NCBI RefSeq assembly: GCF_963675165.1
Contig: NC_087383.1
Location: 1,704,979-1,768,978 of the forward strand
From: Halichondria panicea
Taxonomy: Eukaryota > Porifera > Demospongiae > Suberitida > Halichondriidae
Direction: 5' to 3'
Length of the DNA: 64,000 nucleotides
This document shows positions 42,901 to 58,527 of this stretch, piece after piece. The position numbers and the translations under genes were made by a program. Every line of letters starts with the position of its first letter. The stretch's first letter is position 1. The notes beneath the pieces are model-generated. The model made no database searches. It saw nothing but the letters and a program-made list of their open reading frames with translations, and had not been told where the DNA came from.

Positions 42901-43976
42901 TTCCATCCTCCTAGTGGGTATCATAGGTGAATACATACCATACATGTTATCCCTCAACTCATCTAAGCTTTCTCATAGTCTAGAATGTAACGCCCCCCCC
43001 CCCCCCACAAATATACTGAAAGCGTTTCTATCCTCCTATACCTATAGCGGGTCACAAGTTTCTTGGTGAGTACATGTGTATCCCTCAACGCATAGACAGT
43101 TCATGTCTAGAGTAAGAAGCTAGAATGAAGCACCTCCCCTCCCAAGTACATTTGTTGTACGCATGTACACCAAACGTGTTTCAATAGAGTTGTTATTTCT
43201 CTCTGATTCTCAGACATTGGTTCTGACAGTTTAGGGGACTGCTTCAAGATCATGAACGCCTACGTTGTGTTGTGTGCTTCTGAACCAGACCAGTTCATGC
43301 AAGTAAGTTCACCCACCCCACCCACACTTATCACACTCACCACACACACACTGATCACACTTACCACACACACTGATCACACCCACCCCACCCACACTTA
43401 TCACACTCACCACACATACACTGATCACACTTACCACACACACTGATCACACCCACCCCACCCACACTTATCACACTCACCACACATACACTGATCACAC
43501 TTACCACATACACTGATCACACCCACCCCACCCACACTTATCACACTCACCACACACACACACACACACACCTCTACAGTCGTGTGCAGAGATCATAGTG
43601 GCGGGTTGTCGTTACTACCTGTGTGACGTGAAACCAGAGGGGGTGGTCTCCATCACAAAGGTCATCTCTCAAATGGCGCGTGTGTTCCCCAAACATATGG
43701 CGCAGCTGGTGCAGCCTCTACTACCAATGGTGCTGAGGAAACTCATGGACGAAGATGTAAGTTAACTTAAACTTAACCTTACAGTAATAAGAGAGTGGGA
43801 CTAAATAATAACGTACAGAGGCCGTAGTTGTGTACGGGCCAAAAGTTGAGTTATGGGCAAATTTTGTAAAATCAGCACTTACGTTTGAGTGGCGCTTTAT
43901 AATGATTCCATTGTATAGTGTGTGTGTGTGTGTGTGCGTGTGTGTGTGTGTGTGTGTGCGTGTGCGTGTGTGTGTG

Positions 43977-44008
<32 letters not shown>

Positions 44009-44104
44009 CTTGTGCGTGTGTGCATGTGCGTGTGCGTGTGTGCATGTGGGTGTGTGTGTGCGTGTGTGCGCGCGTGTGTGTGTGTGTGCGTGTGTGTGTG
44101 TGTG

Positions 44105-44136
<32 letters not shown>

Positions 44137-45926
44137 CGTGTGTGTGTGTGCGTGTGTGTGTGTGTGTGCGTGCGTGTGCGTGTAGCTGAATATGGTGTAG
44201 TTCGAATGCAGATTTATTGTACGTAGATTGCTTGTTGTTTGATAGTCAGTGTGTATGTGTTGGTGCACTGCTGTGGAGGGTATCATCCTTTGGTGTTTAA
44301 CCTCTACAGGACTACCCACCCACCACCTCTGTGTTCCTCGATCTGATTGGTCGCGTTCTCATTTCTGACGCTGCCTTCTTCTTCTCGTTCTTGGAGAGGA
44401 TGGCAGCTGAGTCACAACAAACTGTACGTTATCTGTGCCTTGTGAATGTTCTCAGTGACACACCCCTTTCCCCCCAGGCTACGCACTTGTTCGGCCTCCT
44501 GGTAGACGTATGGTCCGACAGACTCGACTCAGTAAACAATGTCAAGTGCCGCAAACTGACCGGACTGGCCATTGCCAACCTATTTCCCATTGCTGACCCG
44601 TAAGTCCACAATCGTACTTAACCAGTAGCAACGACAACGGCATATACAGTGGAACCCCCTTTATGACGGACACCTTTGGGGAACAATATTTTGGCCATTA
44701 TACGGAGGTGGCCTTTGTTGAAGAGTTATTTGTACACAAACTGTTAACGTAATTTGGGACTTCGAGTGTAGGGCCTTTACATGTATATCACAGTTAACCA
44801 TTTCGAGTGGCTCCACTGTACGTACATGTACATGTAGTTAGATGGTCTCGAGTGTATTTATATTACACAGATAAAAGGCTAACTAAGCTATCTATCCAGT
44901 CAGTTTCTTGATTTAGCCTTTCCCTGCAGAAATAGAGCAGTCTAAACACGAGTCAAAATTTGTGCAATAATTGAAAACACACACAACTGCACTGTCAATT
45001 CTATGTACAACCTACTGGTTGTACTAATGGACTGTCAAAAGCCATGTTTATTTGAGCCTGGGTTGGTGTGTAGTACAGCCTGTGTTTGTTGTGTACGTAC
45101 GTACATTGAGTGTTTGTGTGTGTAGGTGTGTGACGAGTCGCTATGGCGCTGTGGTCAACATGTGTGTGGAGGTGCTGCACGATGTCATGGACCAGGCCGA
45201 GAGTGGAGAACAGATCGAGTGAGCTATACAGCAACTCTTCACACATCATTAATTATTATTAGTTAGGCAGTTAAAAAAAATTAATGTCAATGAGCTTTTG
45301 TACGATGATCTCCCTACACACCTCACACACCCCACACACCTCACACACCACAGTACTCTGCTGGGGGGAAGTGATGACACCACTGATAAGGACCAACCAT
45401 TAGAGACGGAACATGACAAACGAGAGAAACAGGTCAGCATCTAGACTGCATTTTGTATTCGTGTAAGTAGCCTCAGTCCCAGGCTTGTTTTTTCTCTCTT
45501 CCGTTTTAGAGAAAAATCGACCTGAGAACGAGGCTATCACCTAATATAATCTGTGTGCCTACAATTTTGTGTGTATAGCAGTGTCTGTCATAATTACGTA
45601 TCACACCCAGTTTGTACAATATATGAGCCAAAACTTTATGTCCCAAAAGGTCTGCTATAAAATGGACTCCACTGTGTACTAGATAGGGAAGGACTGTGAA
45701 AGTGTACTATTTTGCCTCTTTGCAGCTGTGTCAGTTTGACCCTGTTCGGACGGTGGCCCTCAACCAACACGTCACTGCCAAGCTGGAGGAGAGTGTAGCT
45801 GTACATGGTCACCATGGTTACACGGCACTGATGTCAGGGGTGGACCCTTCAGTGAGAGGGCAATTGTTTGAGTTTGTGCCCACCCATCTTGCCACAACAT
45901 TGCTAGCTTTGGACTCACTCTCTTAG
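36960..45926 (+). CDS. IPO11: Importin-11 (5' end missing in gap)
   Basis: More than 18 exons encode an importin-beta-type HEAT-repeat protein matching human importin-11 along its length: [20 protein letters not shown] (first visible exon), [56 protein letters not shown]-like, [51 protein letters not shown] and [11 protein letters not shown] near the end. Importin-11 carries proteins such as UBE2E enzymes and RPL12 into the nucleus. The first exon (about 40 residues with the start) is not seen and may lie in the gap. At least seven introns hold tandem repeats, two of which copy splice sites. Confidence 0.93.
38231..38430 (+). repeat. 40-bp minisatellite duplicating an IPO11 splice donor
   Basis: Five copies with period 40 bp. 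Each contains the end of an exon (AGCATTGCTACAATTA) and its donor AAGTAAGC. GT dinucleotides fall at 38248, 38288, 38328, 38368 and 38407. The first is the natural end of the exon coding [15 protein letters not shown]. Confidence 0.95.
39451..39590 (+). repeat. 37-bp minisatellite duplicating an IPO11 splice acceptor
   Basis: Four copies with period 37 bp, each holding CCCCCCACAG followed by CTGTGCTACCCCC. Acceptor AGs end at 39466, 39503, 39540 and 39577. The last continues into the exon coding [15 protein letters not shown]. Confidence 0.95.
41096..41240 (+). repeat. Duplicated exon end and donor in IPO11 intron
   Basis: The exon end ACGGAATGAGGATCTGGCA with donor GTAAGA (41115) is repeated 106 bp downstream as ACGGAATGAGGACCTCTGGCA with GTAAAA (41223). 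A third weaker copy (TGGAATGAGGACC) starts near 41379. Confidence 0.8.
42300..42662 (+). repeat. Minisatellite filling an IPO11 intron
   Basis: About 20 imperfect units of 17-19 bp of the form ACACGCTCACAACACCCC occupy nearly all of the 378-bp intron 42288-42665. The His/Thr-rich frames here are repeat artefacts. Confidence 0.95.
42830..43210 (+). repeat. Diverged tandem repeat in IPO11 intron
   Basis: Two to three diverged copies of about 130 bp share TAGAATGAA/TAGAATGTA, CCCCCC runs, GCGTTTC(C/T)ATCCTCCTA and TATCCCTCAAC. Includes a run of about 15 C near 42990. Confidence 0.6.
43311..43570 (+). repeat. 70-bp minisatellite filling an IPO11 intron
   Basis: Copies begin at 43311, 43381, 43451 and 43521 with ACCCACCCCACCCACACTTA. 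The array occupies almost the whole 277-bp intron 43303-43579 and ends in a CA run next to the acceptor CTCTACAG. Confidence 0.95.
43918..44184 (+). repeat. Long (GT)n/(GC) microsatellite in IPO11 intron
   Basis: About 265 bp of alternating GT with scattered GC and AT steps, a purine-pyrimidine alternation able to form Z-DNA. Long Cys/Val or His/Thr frames across it are artefacts. Confidence 0.97.
44647..44830. repeat. Dispersed repeat copy in IPO11 intron
   Basis: Starts ACAGTGGAACCCCCTTTATG, then GACACCTTTGGGGAA and GGAGGTGGCCTTTGTTGAA, and ends GAGTGGCTCCACTGTA, so its ends are inverted (CAGTGGA and TCCACTG). Relatives lie at 45580-45672, 49786-49830, 54722-54782 and 63338-63650. Confidence 0.65.
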
Positions 45927-46218
45927 TTAATTGGTTTTGCAATAACACAACATATAATCATTCTTTTATTTTGTTATATACACTGTACATGCATATATAA
46001 TATGTACAGCTTTGTTTTTTTGTTGCAAATCAAGTGCATGCGTGTGTTTCCTTCATATATATACTTATTTTTGCAAAATGCAATCACTACCCAATCTTCA
46101 TAATTATAATTATTTTGACGACTTTAAAATATTTTAAGCATGTTAATTGGTACACATTATATACATGTGGAACACACTTTAATAATGATAATCAAGTGCC
46201 ACTATCCCTAGAGAGTGC

Positions 46219-48533
<2,315 letters not shown>

Positions 48534-48877
48534 AGTGTCACCAAATGCTGCAGTATCAGGTTTGTTGAGGATCTTCTCTCTCTAAAATTTTTTGCAGGTA
48601 TGTCCACGTGTTACAGGCTAAATTTTACACGGGTGACCCAAAAATATTTGACAAATTTTGCTGTGGTCATACGAATGCTGAGCTCTGTGGTGACAAATGA
48701 AAGTGCGTTGTTTACATTTCCAATTCACAGAATCGAGCCGTTTACCTTACCCTAAAGCTACCACAGTAGAAGGAAGACGTGTTTTAAGTGTCAAGGAACT
48801 TGGAAATCAGTCAAAGAAACGGAAAACTCGTCGTCAAGTTGACCTAGTGTTGTGTAAAGGTGGTGTGACACTCGGTG
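48534..48877. promoter_or_regulatory. Shared upstream region of PSMA4 and UBE2R
   Basis: A 344-bp space separates divergent proteasome-subunit and E2-enzyme genes, so control may be shared within ubiquitin-proteasome genes. I see no TATA box or recognisable proteasome-specific element. Weak frames here are not supported. Confidence 0.45.
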
Positions 48878-50486
48878 ATGGCATCAGCTGGAGCCACTTC
48901 AATGAGAGCTCTGACCATGGAGTTCAAGGCTTTGGAGAGAGAACCAGTGGAAGGGTTTCTAGTGACCATACCTGATGAGACTGACTTTTATACATGGCAA
49001 GTGGCGATTTTTGGGCCTCCGGAAACACCGTACGAAGGTGGTTATTTCAAGGTAGGTTCATTTTTCAATATTTCAGTTGGTTTAATATATATTACACATT
49101 GTTTTTTCACACAGGCTGAAGTAAAGTTCCCGTTAGATTATCCATACTCTCCCCCACGACTACGATTCCTCACACCAATCTTACATCCAAACGTATATCA
49201 GGTACAGAGAAGTATACAATGAGTATATACATGTACATGTACATGTAACACCAAAAGTTTAGTTAAGAACATCAAAAAAGTAAACATTTAGGCATTATGC
49301 CAGCGAGAGCCCGAATTTTCCTTTTTCTGAACGTGTGTCCATATTACATACAGTGTCTACTAATAGCAATACAGCTGTAATTGTCACATCAATTGATTCC
49401 ATATGATACATGCATGATGTACTAATCCCACTATCAACGCACGCACTGTAGGATGGAGAGCTGTGTATATCCATCCTCCACCCGCCCGGAGAGGACCCCC
49501 ACAGTGGTGAACTACCCGCTGAAAGATGGAATCCAACACAAAGCGTCAGGTACAACAACGATCTTGGTCATCCAAGAACACATTCTTTTGTACATAGTGG
49601 AATTACGGTTTTTGTTGGATTGCCATTACCTTGCGCTATGAAACAGTGCAACATTCCTGTGTTTTGTTGTTTGCCAGATCATTAGGAGCTGTCTTGCAAG
49701 AGCATAGCCATTAGATTTTCCTGTATCTCTCATCTACCTCGTATGGTCATCAATGTACTGTAGTAGCCTCAGATTTACCCCCACAGTGGAATCCTATATA
49801 ATGGACGTTTTGGGGAAGTAACTCAATCATTTTGTTGAATGGTTGTTTTGAACACTCCCTTTTCATTTGGTACCTTCAAGAGTGGCCATGTTTCAATTGT
49901 CAGACATTTCCCCGTGTCATTGTGTGTTTGTTTGTCTCCCCACAGAACAATATTACTGAGTGTTATATCACTATTGAACGAGCCCAATATATCATCTGCT
50001 GCTAATGTGGACGCTAGTGTCCTGTATAGAAAGTGGAGAGAAAGCAGAGGAAAGGACAAACAGTTTGTCGAAGTGATAAAGTACGTGGTAGATGTACGCA
50101 TGTGCTTTGACTCGGATGAATTGTGCCTGTGCTGTTACATGTATATTCTTAATTCAAAATCTAAGAGATAGCAGGAAGGAAGGAAGCTATATTATTACAT
50201 AGTGGATGTTGTCTAACGATGCTTGTTCTTTATCACATTCAGGAAACAAGTTGATAGCTCGAGAAGAGAAGCTGAGGCAGATGGTATAAAGGTTCCCACG
50301 ACACTGGCAGAGTATTGCCACCAGCACAAGCAACCACCAAGCTCTACATCTAGCTATGACATAACTGATGATTTGTACGATGGAGACGATTATTATGAGG
50401 ACAGTTCTGATAATGAGGAAATGGTTGACAGTAGCTCAGACTGTGAACGAGAGGACTTAGGAGCTGAGGATAGTGGCATGGCATAG
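48878..50486 (+). CDS. UBE2R2: Ubiquitin-conjugating enzyme E2 R (CDC34 type)
   Basis: Five coding exons. Exon 1 starts [20 protein letters not shown] and includes [17 protein letters not shown]. Then come [18 protein letters not shown] with HPNVYQ, and the active-site exon at about 49453 with [20 protein letters not shown], which carries the catalytic Cys and the acidic loop of class-III E2s. [20 protein letters not shown] and [20 protein letters not shown] follow. The C-terminal tail is rich in Asp/Glu/Ser and binds cullin-1 in CDC34/UBE2R proteins. The enzyme builds Lys48 chains for SCF ligases. Human UBE2R1 and UBE2R2 are both co-orthologues, so the symbol is approximate. Confidence 0.93.
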
Positions 50487-50688
50487 CATTGGCATTAGAT
50501 TTATTATTGTATGTATACTCACTTCTAGAGCATGTACATGTAACGTGTATGTGTGCTGCAATGCTGTCATATCATGATTATGCTACATTTCTGTGTGTTT
50601 GGTAATGGTCGTTTTGATGTTAGAAATGGTCGTTGAATAAATAATTATGTTATGAGCTGGGCACGCCCCCTTGATGTGTTGGCATCGA

Positions 50689-50736
50689 GCATGCGCGTTA
50701 GGTTCTTCTCGTGCCCCCTACTAACGCCGCCATTTT
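50689..50736 (+). promoter_or_regulatory. YY1-like and NRF-1-like sites before ATP synthase alpha
   Basis: GCATGCGCG at 50689-50697 is an NRF-1-like half-palindrome, and GCCGCCATTTT at 50726-50736 matches the extended YY1 site, about 45 bp before the ATG at 50779. Both factors drive nuclear genes for mitochondrial proteins in vertebrates, and the positions fit a TATA-less promoter or 5' UTR. Confidence 0.5.
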
Positions 50737-50778
50737 ATTTTCTTAAAGAAAGGTCGTTAGCTGTAGCAATTGGGAAAG

Positions 50779-53933
<3,155 letters not shown>

Positions 53934-54405
53934 ATTGGCAACTCTTAGGAACACTTAGTGTATTGTTGTTGTTATAATTATATATATCTATTGGCCACTG
54001 TACCCATGGCATGTTGTGTACAGTCAATCTTTCAAGCATTAGCACAAGTATAGGGGTTGTGTGTTTATGTGAGTATGTGTTGTACTTTTGTCTTTGTATG
54101 AGATTTCTATTAGTGACTTGTTGATTGATGATAAATCGAGAAAAGAGCGACAACTGGGAATCGAACCCGTGAATGCATTTTGTAGCCAACTCGAAAGATC
54201 ACAATAGGTTGTGGTTATCCACATCGATCATTATAAATTGAACCATCAATAATCATATAATAGTGAAACTAAATCAGTATAAAAATATTATTGCAAGATC
54301 TTCTAAAAAATTACCAGCTAAAAAATAGGGAATGAGCATAATATTATTGTCATCTAAAAATAAAAAAACACATTATTTTATTGTCCTAATGTTAAGCTTA
54401 AGCGT
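53934..54405. other. Intergenic region with a tRNA-like relic
   Basis: There is no coding signal. Minus-strand 54150-54215 contains GGGTTCGATTCCC, a B-box/T-arm pattern, preceded by GAGTTGGCTA, but the acceptor stem does not pair. It may be a decayed tRNA or tRNA-derived repeat. The rest is AT-rich. Confidence 0.35.
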
Positions 54406-57400
54406 CTACTCTTTCTTTACTCCCCATTCCCGGCTCAGAGGATTATAAATCATAGAGTAGAGGTGAGATCCTGGGACAGGGCTGATACTCAGCGGAGGTT
54501 CCCCATAGTGACCGTGGAAATGTAGGACCAGCTCGGAGGGACTGGGAGTGGGCAGTGTGAGAGAGAGAGGCTCCTCTGAGGCCTCGTATGTCTTGCCCTC
54601 GTGCTCAATGGTCACACACTGCATGGGTAGGAGTGGAATGATGAGAACATCAAAGTATTGTTTCGTAATACAATACACACAGTTTGCTAATCACTCACTA
54701 ATCATAATGGTTAAAACATTGCTGTAAAACCCCTCTTAACAGCCACCCCCAACAAAGGCCACTTCTTGGGGGTTCCACTGCACACCAAAGGCTACACAAG
54801 CTTAGATTAGAGATTGTACCTTGATAAAGGAGTACGGAAGATCTTCATCGCGATCTAGGCCAGTCACTGTCACTTGGACGCTGCTCCCACCCTCCTTGGT
54901 TTCCATGGCAATGCGGGCTCGTCTCTTGAGTGTGAAGGGAGGAATGTCGTGTCCTAGTTTACCCATCAGGGCAGACATGAAGTCATCACATTTGGCGAAC
55001 ACTTGCATGGTGCGGTTGTTGGGGGGGAACTGAGGGATCCTCTGCAAACTGTGTGTGGAGAGATGACACATTCAACACAATTTAAAATTAGCTTTTGCTT
55101 CCTTTGTGGATTTTTTTAAGAAATGAATGTGATCTTATATCTAAATATGGGGAAGTACAGAACAAATTGCAAGCTCCCAACTAAAGTAATGTAAACCTAA
55201 AAACTCAAACCTATACGCAACCTTTGGTTCACTCGAAAACTGAGAACACTGTAAAAAGTACTCAACTCACTTGCTAATGACGACCTTCCCCCCAGCCTTC
55301 AGCACCTCCTCTGGAACCAGACAGGCCGGCCGTACTCTCAGACTGCTCCCCAGCACTATGCACATGTCTGCTTTCCCGGCATGCTTGAAAGCGTTGGTGA
55401 GCTCCCTGTCTGGGAGGTTTTCGCCAAAGTTAATGATGGAATCCTCGAGGTAGCCCCTGCAATTAGGGTTGTCACAGTTCCTAGAGGTTTTGTGGTCAAA
55501 CACGTCATACGCTTCCCTACGGAGAAAAGAGATATTGATTGAATTTCGTTCTTCAAAGAAACAAATACAAGCTCAATGTACAGTGTATAAAAAAGTTTAG
55601 GCATCTGTAGAATAATTTACCTTGTTTCAAAGTCCCTTAGGTACTGTCGCTGACACTTGTGACATGTCTCCAGGTTTGTGTTGCCATGCAACTCGGCCAG
55701 TTGGGAGGGTCCTAGTCCACTCCGGCGATGGAGACCATCCACATTCTGTGAGACGGTGAATTTGACGACTCCAGTTTCTTGTAGTTTAACAATGGCCATG
55801 TGTGTGGGTGTGGGGAGGGCTTGTAGCATTGTTGTAGTCTCACTGCCCTCCCTTCCCTTCGACTTGTGTGCCATGAGCTCCCAAACTCCGGGACCTGTCT
55901 TCAGCACCGTGTCCATACCACTACGGAAATCTGGAATACCAGCACTGTGGTGTGTGTGTGTGTGTGGGGGGGCAGTAACATTAACAGTACGAAGAAGAAC
56001 ATATATACATGCACATGCACAGGAAGCTTGGAAAATGTTTACGCACAATTTCAGCACTACAATAAAAAAAGAGTATTCTAACCTCGTGCTAACTCCGGCG
56101 CCAGTGAACACGATAATATGGTTGCTGGCCTTCACCCAGTCTGCGACCTTGGACACCTTCTTCTCCAAGGCCTCTGCACTGTCAAAGTACTCTCTCTTGG
56201 ACTCCTCCTCCTCTATGTTGTACTGTGACCTCCCACTAGGTTGATCCTCCTCCACACCGACCACCGGCAGAGATCGCTCAACAGTCTATGAAAAGGAAAG
56301 AAAGGAAAAAATATAATTTAGGGCACTCGGAATTTTTAGATTAGTAACTCAAATCCCTTACTGACATCAACCAGAAAACACAGATAGCTAACTTCGTTGT
56401 ATACGATTCTCGACCACTCTACGGTAAGGTACAGTACACAGCTAGTATCTACAGAACAACTTATAGCATCCTCACCTCTGTTGGTTTAAGGTCATTCTTT
56501 CTGGCCTGTAAAGCGTGGGCAAGAACGCTCTCATTGGGATCAGCCTCCTGGGGAGTTACTGACTCAGCAATCTGCTTTGTCTGAGAATTGGTGGTCTTGG
56601 GTTTTTCCTGAGGGGGTGCAGCCTGGATGTGTGGCTTGGCTTCAGGGGCTACGCTTGACTTTGGTTTGATTGTGATGAGCTTTGTGAGATAACTTTCAAC
56701 CTGGCGTTGCACTGTGGAAAATAAAACACACACCGTTATACAAAATGTACACACTCCATTGACAAACTGCACAACGGCAATTGATTGAAAATTTAGGTTT
56801 TTACCCCCCTCAATCAACCAATCCATCAATCCATCAATCAATCATCCAACAGGAATAAATAGCACAAGAGTCCACTGACCTCTCGAGGTGCTCCCTACAC
56901 AAACACTTTTGAGTGTTTCGAAATATACTTACTTTCTGCTTCTTTTTTCGCGGCAATCTTCTGTTTTTCAGCAGTAGTAGCGTGACCACATCCCTCTGTA
57001 AAGTGGTAAGAACACATTCAATTTATCCGATCTTGAAGCAGCACTCAATAACTCTTAGATAGTTCTATCCTACGGTACGCAAGTTCAGATCAAAATACCT
57101 CCTCTAAGCAATGCATAATAATTATGGGCAATCAGTAACTCACCTCTAATCACCTTGGAGACGATCATTTTGCTGTTTCTCATTTCAGTGACGTACTGGT
57201 CGAGCTTTTCTGAGGGGAGGTCCAACTTGTACTCCTCTCTGTGGGGGGGCTGGAAGTGAATGAAAACGTTGGTGCAGTCAACCGTGAACAAAGAGCCGAA
57301 TGCTCGAGGGTCGTAATAGTAGACGTGGATGTCGCTACTTCTCTCGGCTGACACTGTGGGTAGTGGGTCTTGAGGGTTGATGGAAATGGTCACAGACGTA

Positions 57401-57878
57401 CAGTCTATCATTTCCTGCATGTAGAACAGTTTTATAGTGTATTTCAATGAGTTGAAATATTCTGGCCAGGCTCAGTGTTGTACAGACACACCCACAATAA
57501 AACAGGTTCTTACCAGAGTTCCTGAGATGAGGAAGTCCTCCAGCTCAACCCTTACATCACTGCACGATTCTGTGGAACAAAATAATAATAATTTAGTATC
57601 ACAGTTTAATACAGGGCTTACCAATGATGCATTTCGCTGCTTTCTTGTGAACACGGAACTTGCACTGGTTGCATTTTCTGATGTAGATGAGGTCGGAGGG
57701 TTGTGGAGAGATACTAATATCTTCACCCTGCTTAGCAACCTATAGCAACAAGGATGACATGTGCTATAATATAGCTACAATAGTAATGGCTTACAAATTC
57801 AGCCTTGGGTCTGTTGAACAGTGCAGACAAGCCACCTGTTGTTGTGCTGGTGGTTTTACTCCTCTGCTGGTCTGCCAT
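54406..57878 (-). CDS. C-CAP beta-helix domain fused to SIRT6/7-type sirtuin
   Basis: About ten exons join in frame. Part 1 (57878-56937) starts MADQQRSKTTSTTTGGLSAL and forms a C-CAP/cofactor-C-like domain (IYIRKCNQCKFRVHKKAAKC, IIESCSDVRVELEDFLISGT, YYYDPRAFGSLFTVDCTNV), as in adenylyl-cyclase-associated protein and tubulin cofactor C. Part 2 is a Lys/Pro-rich linker ending NDLKPTE. Part 3 is a complete sirtuin: GAGVSTSAGIPDFRSG, QNVDGLH, HGN, zinc cysteines CHKC and CDNPNC, IINFGENLPD, GSSLRV and AKCDDFM, the last like SIRT7. A C-terminal extension of about 100 residues follows. The join is supported because the sirtuin's first exon has no Met before the NAD site, begins at an acceptor and continues phase 0 from the linker. 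Without splicing, the linker exon would end VRML and stop, so a short C-CAP isoform is possible. Confidence 0.82.
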
Positions 57879-58527
57879 GACGAAGTAGGATATAGCTCTG
57901 GAAGTTTTAATAGTACTGGGCTGCTACAGCTAGCTGGGAGCTCTGTTTATATGTAGCCAAGTTAAGTGCTTGCTGAGTAAGCTTTGAGTCAAAGTTTGAG
58001 TCATGATTGTTTCTAAAAATACAAGCCATGCGGTAACCCACTTCCTAAGATTAAGAAGAGGGGTGGGGCTGGTCTGCAGGTAAGACGGCGATATGTGCAG
58101 TGGTGTTAGGAGACCCAATGTGTGTTTCTATGGCCTGTTGCTGCGTGTTCATGGGAGCTACGATGTACTGAACAATGAATCAACAAGTAGATAGATCTAT
58201 ATTATTAATTACCGTATAATATGTACGTATCAAAAACACATGAATTAGTAATAAATTATCACATTTTCTCTCCACCCTCCCTCCCTCCACTAGATTGACT
58301 GTGGATATGTATAATATGGGTCTGACATCAACATTTCCAATTATGGTTTGTGGTTATTAAAGGTATTGTTGCAATGAATGAATCATGAATGTACATAGGT
58401 CAGAACATTAATTACAGCAGCCATTGGCAAGACATTCGTACTGCAATACAGTCATACTAATCACTAATCACAATGCCAATGGGCTTATATTAAAATATGC
58501 TAATCCAACTACAGTGGAATGCTTGAA
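57879..58527. other. Spacer between the C-CAP paralogues
   Basis: The part next to 57878 (to about 58080) resembles 60035-60260 upstream of the paralogue (GTACTGGGCTGCTA, AGCCAAGTTA, AAATACAAGCC, GGTGGGGCTGGTCTGCAG). It is therefore a duplicated promoter region. I see nothing coding in the rest. Confidence 0.7.

Noticed and set aside
43311-43570. CRISPR-like array
   Set aside because: Regular 70-bp spacing comes from a simple minisatellite with no unique spacers, in a eukaryotic intron. The same holds for 38231-38430 and 39451-39590.
43830-44319. Cys/Val-rich and His/Thr-rich open frames on both strands
   Set aside because: Artefacts of the (GT)n tract. The same applies to similar frames at 13131-13264, 22265-22395 and 62371-62611.
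54148-54225. tRNA gene on the minus strand
   Set aside because: GGGTTCGATTCCC fits a T-arm and GAGTTGGCTA fits a D-loop, but the 3' acceptor strand has no pairing partner at the right distance and no clear anticodon stem forms. Treated as a relic.
56461-56841. C-CAP gene ending at VRML, separate from the sirtuin
   Set aside because: Kept as a possible short isoform but not as the main model: GTGAGG at this point is a good donor and the sirtuin exon lacks its own start.
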